Assembly (NCBI RefSeq): GCF_003264935.1
Contig: NZ_QLOE01000004.1
Span: 100,978 to 164,977, forward strand
Reading direction: 5' to 3'
Source: Methanothermobacter tenebrarum
GTDB taxonomy: Archaea; Methanobacteriota; Methanobacteria; Methanobacteriales; DSM-23052
Length of the DNA: 64,000 bases
Part shown: positions 57,799 through 64,000 of the stretch, in pieces
How the letters are laid out: each line of letters opens with the position of its first letter
How positions within the stretch are numbered: position 1 is the stretch's first letter
The notes under the pieces: generated by a model
Told to the model about the DNA's origin: nothing
What the model saw: the letters and a program-made list of their open reading frames with translations, nothing else
Databases searched by the model: none
Position numbers and translations under genes: made by a program

Positions 57799-58204
57799 AC
57801 CCAGAGAATATTATGACAAGATTCCAGAAGATAAAATAGAAAAAGCATTGGGAGGATTTGGAGATAATAAGGAAAATTTACTTAACAATGTCAAGGATAA
57901 GGACTTTGCTAACTTTATATGTATTTTTTTCAAGGCTGCAACTTATACAAGACATTTGATAGCACATGGCGGGAAACTGAATAAGGAACTTAGATGTCCC
58001 CATAAATTTAAAGACGAAGACAAGGTATACCCCACAATATGCTCTAATAATTACCTCTTCGAAAATGAATTACTTAAATTGATATTAAGAGCTTGCCTAC
58101 TAAAAACCCTAGGCGTGGAAGAAATCGTGGAAATCATTGAAAGTACCCAAGAAGATGATCTAAAATTAGCTATCCGTGGAACTCATTATCCATGGCTGAA
58201 TTAA
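57767..58204 (+). CDS. HEPN-domain module, second of a tandem pair
   Basis: This 145-residue module has TYTRHLIAHGGKL (Arg62-His67) and LLKLILRACLLKTLGVEE, clearly related to the end of the preceding protein. It lacks an N-terminal half of its own and has only a TTG inside the preceding gene as a start, with no good ribosome site. It is therefore either made by fusion through a shift at the A7 run (57,776-57,782) or reinitiated. Its end overlaps the convergent restriction enzyme by four bases. Confidence 0.6.
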   Translation: MEKKKTLGLNRPREYYDKIPEDKIEKALGGFGDNKENLLNNVKDKDFANFICIFFKAATYTRHLIAHGGKLNKELRCPHKFKDEDKVYPTICSNNYLFENELLKLILRACLLKTLGVEEIVEIIESTQEDDLKLAIRGTHYPWLN

Positions 58205-61200
58205 AGTAACTTCTTTTCTATTTCCTCCTTTTCACTTTCACTGAAACCATAAAGCTTATAGACAAGCTCGTCTATTTTCTCGTCAACTTCTCTGATTTTA
58301 TCATCTAGTACTTGCAGACTCATGGTTTTAGCAGGTGAATCTTTGAAATCTTTTTTCTCGTATTCTTTTTTGAGGATTTCCATCAAGGCTTTTATGTTCT
58401 CAACGTCTCTTTTTTTGTTTCTTGTGGACCTTGGAACTTTTATGTCTTCTAGTAGGGTTTCAAGGATCTTTTTCTGGCTCCTGTAGGCCTTCTTTTTACC
58501 CTCCACAGCAGATGCTATTGCAAAATGGAAAAACTCCTTTATCACGGGATCTTCAAAGACTATTTGTATCACATCTTCTACTAGACCGTCATCATAACCT
58601 ACAGAAATTATCAGAGAATCTCCATAACCCTTAACCTTATAAAATCTTGGAAGGCCCACCTTTTCATCATCTATTAACCTCTTCGTTTCAACCAAGTTGA
58701 TAGAATAATCAGGAGCATTCTTGGGTTTGAGATATTGGCCTAGAGGACTATTCATCCTACCCTGGCCTATATTTTCAACAAGAGCCCTAAAAGATTTAAT
58801 AAGAAATTGCCTTTGCTTATTCAAAACCAAAATCTGATCAACAAAACCTTCTATCTTCTCCACAAGGTTTTTATTTTCTTTTGTAATGGGGGGAACGGGA
58901 ATACGTTCAACATATTGGTTTGAAAGTAAAAATCCCTTGTCTCCGTATTGATGAACATAAGTTCTAACATAAAAATCTACTAATTTTGAATTTAAAACCC
59001 CAACTAAAAACTTGATATTAGCATTTGTCATAAAAGCCATTGAATCTAAGGCATATAAGCCCTTTGGAACTAAAGAAAACGAAAATCGCTGTGTTATTCT
59101 TTGCCATACGATTTTTTCCTTTTCAAATTCTTGTAAATATTCTTCTGTTGGGTTATTATCCAATTCCAACCAATGGTGTTGGCCTGGATAATCTCTACTC
59201 TTTTGACTTTCACCAGCGCGGGTGTATCTGCATTGTCCTCTATTTTTCAGCTCTTTTTCGTACTTTGATAAATGTTTTACAATTGAAGGATAAAGATGTG
59301 CTTCTTTATAAAAACCAAATTTTGCTAAGATTATCCAAATATCCTTCCAATTATAATAATAACGCTTTATATCCCTTCCTCTTAAGACTGGTTTGATTAT
59401 CTTTTCTGTTCTTTTTCTCTCGTCTTCTGTCCTGCAAGCATCTAATATTTCTCTTCTTTTCTGGCCGTTGATGATGAAAGCCTCATTAAAACCTGTTTTG
59501 ATGCCATAGTAAATATTTATATTCCATTCTTTTAGTGGTTTGCCAATCTTTTCTATCTTTTCTTTTATCTTGAAGGTTTTTTCTGGTTCGAAGGTCCATG
59601 TTTTCTCGTCTAGGTGTTCTTGTGGCATGTAGAAGCTTTCGTTGACTTTTATTTTGTCTTTGCGCGTGGGGGGTTTGTTTTCTATTACTATCACGGCGGG
59701 GTCTACTGTGGCGTCTTTGAATACTTTTGTGCCTGTGTAGTCATAGTATTTTTTGATTGTGAAGTTGTTTTGGATCCATTTTCTTATTGGCTGGCCATAT
59801 TTTGCTCTGGTGTATTTGTTGGATGTTATGAATGAGAATAGTCCTTTTTTGTTTAGGAATTTTAGGCTTCTTTCCATGAAGTAGGTGTAGAGGTCGGCTG
59901 TGCCTGTATAAGTCTCGTATTGGTCTTTGAGGTATGGTTTTATGTTTTTTATTTTTTCTTGTCTCCTGTAGGGTGGGTTTCCAATGATGACATCGAAGCC
60001 TCCGTTTTCTTTTAGGTTTCCTTCTTTGTCATAGAATACTTCGGGGAATTCGAGTTCATAGTTGAATGGTTTGTGTTCGTTTGGGTTTTCGAAATATTCA
60101 TAAAGATTCTCGTTTATTTTCTCTTCTAGGTCTTCTCTTATTTTTTTGTATTCTTTTTCGAGTTTATTCTTCTTTTCCGGGTCTTCTTCCCTTTTTATTT
60201 TTTCTCTCAACCTTATCATTCTTTTTATTTCTTTAGCATGCTCTAGTAATTCTTTTTTGTTTTCGACTCCTGTTATGATGGAGTTTCCAACTTTTATATT
60301 TTCTTCGAGGATTAGTGGCAGTTTTTCCCCTCTTTTCAAGGCTTTTAACATTAGGTTTATTGAGGCTATCTCGGCTGCTGCCTTGTCTAAATCGACACCA
60401 TAAAGGTTCTTTTTCAATATCTTCCATCTATAATTTTTCAGTGGCCTGTCTAGTTCATTGAGGATGTTGGCATCTGTTATTTTAACATGTTTGCCCTGGT
60501 TTTCTTTTCGGATCTTCTCTTTGATTTTTTCTATTTTTTTCTTGTATTTCTTGTAGTATTTTTCGAAGAAGTCGTAGGCTTTGATTAGGAATGATCCTGA
60601 ACCGCATGCAAGGTCAAGAACCTTAATATCCTCGATCCCATTGAACCTTTTAATGGCCTCATCATATTCTCCATTGTCTAGTAGTCTGCTTACTTCTTTC
60701 CAGATTTTCTCTAGTTTAATTCCTAGTGTGTTTTCAACGATGTATTCTACAACGTGTGTTGGTGTGTAGTATATTCCCATGCCTTTCCTTGCCTCTTCAT
60801 CTGACTCCAACTTTATCTTACCATCTTCTTCTTTGAGTTTGGTTGCGAGGTAGGCCTCATAGGTGTTCCCGAGGATGTCTGATTTGAATTTTCTGAAATT
60901 CTGCATGTAAAGCTCTTCTATTATACTTGCAAGTATACCGTCATCGATTCTCTTGAGTATCTCGTCTATCTTCTCGTTTTTTTCGAAGATCTTTGTGTTG
61001 TGTATCTTGTCAAAACCATCAAAGAAACCTATCAATAATGATGATAAATCAACATAATCTGTACCTTTGTAAGAATCTAGGAGTCTTTTGAGTTGGTCTG
61101 GTTTGTCAAGGACCCATTTGTCCTCAGCATACCTTATCACGACAAGTCTGTCCAATATTCTCTGAACATAAAAGTTTATCTCCTCAAAATCCATCTCCGG

Positions 61201-61821
61201 GAACTTCTCATTTATTTCCCTTGCAAGGAGCATTCTCCACTGCCTCATCAAGTTCAAGAATTCTTCATCGATATCTGGCCTCTCTATCCTCTCCTGGATC
61301 TTGTCTATCTCGCCACCTTTAACGTTCTCCTTGGATAAGAGGATTATGTCGTCTATTCTTTCAAGGTATTCTTCAGGTTTTTCAATGTCGAGGACAACTT
61401 CTCCTGTATAAGCGTTAAATAGCCTGAACTTTTCAAAATTTGTCAAGGCAGCCCATTTCACCTCAAGGTCTCTTCCTGCATAATTCAAAGCTTGCCTTTC
61501 TTCATCGGTCCAATCGATAGTAACATTACCATATAGTGTTGTCTGCGGTTCTCTTCGGGGGATTGCACCAAATTTTTTAGCTTCAACAAAAATAACAGGT
61601 CTATTATCTATTTTGAGCGCTATATCCACATATCCTCTTCCACGGACGTATTCTTCGGCATTATATTCATTTGAGTCTCTGACATTCCATCCAAGGATTT
61701 TAAAGAAGGGGTCTATGAAATCTTTCCTTACATTAGCTTCACTATAGCTCCTTTTATCATCAATCCCCTCATACTTTTCTATCAATTCTGTCATTTCTTC
61801 TTTGACCTTTAGCAATTCCAC
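58201..61821 (-). CDS. Type IIG restriction-modification enzyme
   Basis: The 1206-residue single-chain enzyme has an N-terminal PD-(D/E)xK nuclease (RKDFIDPFFKILGW, Asp in YVDIAL, VIFVEAKK), a helical linker, and an N6-adenine methyltransferase with motif I LDLACGSGSFLIKAY near residue 403 and motif IV NPPYRRQ near 615. A C-terminal TaqI-like target-recognition domain (RIPVPPITKENKNLVEKIEG) and coiled-coil tail follow. One protein cuts and methylates. All motifs look intact, so it is probably active. It converges with the HEPN genes. Confidence 0.93.
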   Translation of the reverse strand: MELLKVKEEMTELIEKYEGIDDKRSYSEANVRKDFIDPFFKILGWNVRDSNEYNAEEYVRGRGYVDIALKIDNRPVIFVEAKKFGAIPRREPQTTLYGNVTIDWTDEERQALNYAGRDLEVKWAALTNFEKFRLFNAYTGEVVLDIEKPEEYLERIDDIILLSKENVKGGEIDKIQERIERPDIDEEFLNLMRQWRMLLAREINEKFPEMDFEEINFYVQRILDRLVVIRYAEDKWVLDKPDQLKRLLDSYKGTDYVDLSSLLIGFFDGFDKIHNTKIFEKNEKIDEILKRIDDGILASIIEELYMQNFRKFKSDILGNTYEAYLATKLKEEDGKIKLESDEEARKGMGIYYTPTHVVEYIVENTLGIKLEKIWKEVSRLLDNGEYDEAIKRFNGIEDIKVLDLACGSGSFLIKAYDFFEKYYKKYKKKIEKIKEKIRKENQGKHVKITDANILNELDRPLKNYRWKILKKNLYGVDLDKAAAEIASINLMLKALKRGEKLPLILEENIKVGNSIITGVENKKELLEHAKEIKRMIRLREKIKREEDPEKKNKLEKEYKKIREDLEEKINENLYEYFENPNEHKPFNYELEFPEVFYDKEGNLKENGGFDVIIGNPPYRRQEKIKNIKPYLKDQYETYTGTADLYTYFMERSLKFLNKKGLFSFITSNKYTRAKYGQPIRKWIQNNFTIKKYYDYTGTKVFKDATVDPAVIVIENKPPTRKDKIKVNESFYMPQEHLDEKTWTFEPEKTFKIKEKIEKIGKPLKEWNINIYYGIKTGFNEAFIINGQKRREILDACRTEDERKRTEKIIKPVLRGRDIKRYYYNWKDIWIILAKFGFYKEAHLYPSIVKHLSKYEKELKNRGQCRYTRAGESQKSRDYPGQHHWLELDNNPTEEYLQEFEKEKIVWQRITQRFSFSLVPKGLYALDSMAFMTNANIKFLVGVLNSKLVDFYVRTYVHQYGDKGFLLSNQYVERIPVPPITKENKNLVEKIEGFVDQILVLNKQRQFLIKSFRALVENIGQGRMNSPLGQYLKPKNAPDYSINLVETKRLIDDEKVGLPRFYKVKGYGDSLIISVGYDDGLVEDVIQIVFEDPVIKEFFHFAIASAVEGKKKAYRSQKKILETLLEDIKVPRSTRNKKRDVENIKALMEILKKEYEKKDFKDSPAKTMSLQVLDDKIREVDEKIDELVYKLYGFSESEKEEIEKKLL

Positions 61822-61929
61822 TAAATGCCCCCCTCTTGAAGATGTTGTGAAAGTTCATGAGAATCTTGAATTGGCTATGAAAACAATTGAAAATCTTAAT
61901 TTGACTCCGGAATTGTTCAGGTGATGACA

Positions 61930-62360
61930 TTATTTTTCTTTGGTGGACCCTTCTATTGCTTTTCTTTTGGTTAGTTTTTCTAGGATGATCTCTATTATGC
62001 TTCTGTTTTGTAGTCTTTCTACTTCGTTTTGCAGGTGGCTGACTTCCTTTTCTCTTTTTTTGAATACTTCTTGTAGGTGTTTATGTTCATTTTTTAATTT
62101 TTCATAGTCTGCCTGTAATTGGCTTAATTGATTTGTTAATTTCCTGTTTTCTTCTACTATTTTCCTGTATTTTTCCTGGTTCTCTACAAGTTTTTGGAAT
62201 TGGGTTTTTGGGATTATGCAAACTTTCTCCTCACATTCAAAAGCCTGCATTCCACGTCATCTTTTCTTAGGTTTATGGTGTATTGTTTTGTGGTGTATTG
62301 GCGATCATTGCGCTTGTATTTGCGCTCATAACATTTGATCATGGACTCTAAGAATTTCAT
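61930..62360 (-). pseudogene. Beta-hairpin plus coiled-coil protein, frameshifted
   Basis: A first frame reads [20 protein letters not shown] and [15 protein letters not shown], a basic strand segment. A second reads [20 protein letters not shown], followed by a long coiled coil and a tail IIEIILEKLTKRKAIEGSTK. Homologous proteins would run straight through, and one extra T in CTTTTG restores this. The EKVCIIPK strand resembles swapped-hairpin DNA-binding domains. The start lies in an array of direct repeats, possibly its operator. A fragment copy is at 50.5 kb. Confidence 0.6.
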
Positions 62361-62470
62361 ATTGTAGTCTATTGTAGATTCTACAATATAATATTGTAGT
62401 CTATTGTAGATTATTGGTAGTCTATTGTAGTCTATTGGCATGTTACAATAGTCTATTGTAGAAAAAATAA
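62358..62470 (-). promoter_or_regulatory. Array of TATTGTAG repeats at the coiled-coil gene promoter
   Basis: At least six TATTGTAG/CTACAATA words occur in 110 bases, with two 20-base units ATTGTAGTCTATTGTAGATT (62,361 and 62,393) and an inverted arm TTCTACAATAT. They cover the presumed promoter of the minus-strand gene and lie between it and the NERD gene. This suggests multiple binding sites for a regulator, perhaps the product itself. Confidence 0.6.
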
Positions 62471-62532
62471 ATTAATTTGGAAAGCGAGAATATTTTTTTG
62501 TAGTTGATTTTTTAGTGTGGTGGGGGGTTGTT

Positions 62533-63384
62533 ATGCCTTGTTTAATATGTGACAAATGTAACGTTTACTATGAAATTGAAGATGAGGAGGAGATATTCGA
62601 ATTTTGTGAATGTGGAAACAGACTCAAGTATTATGAGAGCCTAGAGGAGTACTATGAAGAAATAGAATCTGAAGAGCCGATAAGAGAGACTATAAGGTTG
62701 CGAAGAAGTTACACTGAAATAAGAAGCCGTGAATATACATTAATAGAAATTTTAGGGGCTGTTATGAGCATAATAGGCATCATTGGACTAATAATGGGAT
62801 CTGCAATAGGCATGCTCTTTTTGATAGGAATTCTAACATTCACATATGCTAAGAGCAAGGGATACAGTTGGAAGAAAGGATTAGAAGGAGAAAAGATAGT
62901 AAGCCATTACCTAGAAACATTACCGCAAAGCTATGTCGTTTTTAATGATGTGAAATTGCCTGGGAGCAGAGGAAACATTGATCATGTAGTTATCGGGCCT
63001 ACCGGGATACTCGTAATCGAGACCAAAAATTATGAAGGCGAATACATAATAAAAGGAGACGAATGGTACTTGAAAAAGGGCCCTACACTAAATCCTAAAA
63101 AAGAAAAAAGAATAACTAAAAAACCGGGCAAACAAGCAAAAGCTAATGCATTAATCCTAAGAGACTTCCTATCAGATAATATTGATATGAGGCCATGGGT
63201 ACATGCCATCGTTGCACTAACAAGCCAAAAGCCCCACAAGGTACTAACAGAACACTATTCGGTTTTACAACCTGAAGAAATACCAGAATTTATCATGAGC
63301 AAAAAAGGAAGATTTACAGAAGACTCCATAGAAAAAGCCACCGAATTACTTAGCCAATACAGCGCAGAAGTCTCGTTCATGTAA
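62533..63384 (+). CDS. Zinc-ribbon membrane NERD nuclease-related protein
   Basis: About 283 residues from MPCLICDKCNVYYEIEDEEE. A zinc ribbon with a second cysteine pair (FEFCECGNRL) is followed by two membrane helices (IEILGAVMSIIGIIGLIMG). The NERD domain is GLEGEKIVSHYLETLP, NDVKLPGSRGNIDHVVIGPT, GILVIETKNYEGEY, with the PD-(D/E)xK-like residues D and ExK. GGTGGGG precedes the ATG, and an in-frame start six codons earlier is less likely. NERD proteins are found in defence and plasmid regions. Confidence 0.85.
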   Translation: MPCLICDKCNVYYEIEDEEEIFEFCECGNRLKYYESLEEYYEEIESEEPIRETIRLRRSYTEIRSREYTLIEILGAVMSIIGIIGLIMGSAIGMLFLIGILTFTYAKSKGYSWKKGLEGEKIVSHYLETLPQSYVVFNDVKLPGSRGNIDHVVIGPTGILVIETKNYEGEYIIKGDEWYLKKGPTLNPKKEKRITKKPGKQAKANALILRDFLSDNIDMRPWVHAIVALTSQKPHKVLTEHYSVLQPEEIPEFIMSKKGRFTEDSIEKATELLSQYSAEVSFM

Positions 63385-63410
63385 AAACAAGCTTTTTTTA
63401 ATGTTTTCTA

Positions 63411-63486
63411 CGAATCTTATGTAACAAATTTACATCTATAGATTGTTACATAAGAGATAATGGCATCCCCCCTAAAGAAGGGGGGC
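63411..63486. terminator. Two hairpins between convergent genes
   Basis: TCTTATGTAACAA (63,415) pairs with its inverse at 63,443. Just beyond, CCCCCC and GGGGGG (63,467-63,485) pair around a seven-base loop. They lie between the ends of the NERD gene and the minus-strand gene, so a bidirectional terminator is likely. Confidence 0.5.
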
Positions 63487-63519
63487 ATTCTCTTTCTTTA
63501 AGGTCCAGGAAAAAATAAA

Positions 63520-63924
63520 TTAGATTGTGAGTCTTTCTTGCAACTGCTTTGATACTATTGTGTCGAATGAGAACATTAGGCCCTTGGATTTTTCCGTGTC
63601 TAAAATGAAGTGTTTTCCTGCGTCTTCTAATGCGTGCAATGGGTATATCGTTGTCATTATATTGTATGTTACAAGGTATGGTTTTGCTTTGAATTTGTAG
63701 GCAAGTGTCTTGAACCTCCAAATGTGCCTTTTGAGTATTTTGAACTCTTCCTTGTACGGTAATAGTATCATGAATATGTATAGTGCTTCGCCATCACCTG
63801 CTACTGCAAGGTACGATTCAGCATCCTTCAACAATTTCATTTCAAAGTCATATTCCTTTAACTCATTTTTAATTTCCGTAATCTTGGTTACCCTTTGAAA
63901 ATTTTCAAAACCTGACAATAACAT
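63520..63924 (-). CDS. Protein of unknown function
   Basis: The 134-residue protein reads MLLSGFENFQRVTKITEIKN, then ESYLAVAGDGEALYIFMILL, WRFKTLAYKFKAKPYLVTYN and a tail FSFDTIVSKQLQERL. There is no signal peptide or membrane helix, and it is alpha-beta in pattern. I do not recognise the family. A GGGAGGTG ribosome site precedes the start, so it is likely expressed. The pattern AKPYLVTYN recalls strands of small nucleases but no catalytic set is clear. Confidence 0.55.
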   Translation of the reverse strand: MLLSGFENFQRVTKITEIKNELKEYDFEMKLLKDAESYLAVAGDGEALYIFMILLPYKEEFKILKRHIWRFKTLAYKFKAKPYLVTYNIMTTIYPLHALEDAGKHFILDTEKSKGLMFSFDTIVSKQLQERLTI

Positions 63925-63960
63925 TCACCTCCCAAGATTGTGTTAAAAAAATAATAATAC

Positions 63961-63987
63961 CCGCGCCCTCGCTTCGCTCGGGCGCGG
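63961..63987. other. GC-rich hairpin at the right edge
   Basis: CCGCGCCC and GGGCGCGG form an 8-bp stem around TCGCTTCGCTC, which is very GC-rich for this AT-rich chromosome. It could be the start of a structured RNA, a terminator, or an insertion boundary. The window ends 13 bases later. Confidence 0.4.
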
Positions 63988-64000
63988 CTAATCATCGGGT

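Noticed and set aside
61855..61923. Plus-strand fragment reading EDVVKVHENLELAMKTIENL before a stop
   Set aside because: Only about 30 codons, no start; it lies in the promoter region of the restriction enzyme. It may be a remnant, but it cannot be assigned.

Overview
The window is AT-rich archaeal chromosome from a hydrogenotrophic methanogen of the Methanobacteriales, most likely Methanothermobacter or a close relative. The evidence is coenzyme B biosynthesis genes (aksA plus homoaconitase large subunit), a methanopterin-pathway chorismate lyase, a pseudomurein-directed cysteine peptidase, archaeal information-processing genes (TBP, Cdc48, FEN-1, Pelota, RNase P Rpp21, aIF6, L39e, L31e, LX), TATA-box promoters, and a solitary 30-base CRISPR repeat nearly identical to the one I remember for M. 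thermautotrophicus.

Positions 1 to about 30,800 are a compact, conserved core: a partial radical SAM protein, pelA, tyrA, cdc48, the S-adenosyl/inosylhomocysteine hydrolase, an SF1 helicase convergent with fen, the chorismate lyase, the aks pair, a CYTH protein, TBP followed by a HAD-coiled-coil fusion, topA, aglB, a DRG GTPase, thi4, a Fap7-type kinase, and the archaeal operon rnp4-yhbY-rps19e-pdcd5-PP-loop protein-L39e-L31e-aIF6-LX-pfdA-ftsY.

Positions 30,800 to 38,900 carry envelope and poorly characterised genes: a trypsin-fold protein, an ion channel with a frameshift, CapA, a TerB-like protein, a PsbP-like anchored protein, a pseudomurein peptidase, a lipoprotein and a TM2 protein.

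Positions 38,900 to 63,924 are an accessory and defence region. It holds a McrBC-type pair (McrB with a DUF3578-like domain, plus a DUF2357 nuclease), relics of a DUF4268-like gene and a TPR gene, a phospholipase-C-fold/zinc-ribbon/HEAT protein, many proteins that start with a zinc ribbon, duplicated and decaying genes, a surface-protein pair, three consecutive HEPN-motif genes facing a type IIG restriction-modification enzyme, and a NERD protein.

Three things stand out. (1) At 55.33-55.95 kb, two sets of iteron-like motifs in opposite orientation flank an AT-rich core bounded by a perfect 13-bp inverted repeat. This is the layout of an archaeal replication origin, and related repeats are scattered over 46.5-56 kb. 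(2) The HEPN gene array lies directly beside this element. (3) Several genes appear to start at ATC, ATT or GTC placed correctly behind a Shine-Dalgarno sequence. Several genes also carry one-base shifts in A/T runs, so assembly error has to be excluded before these are read as biology.
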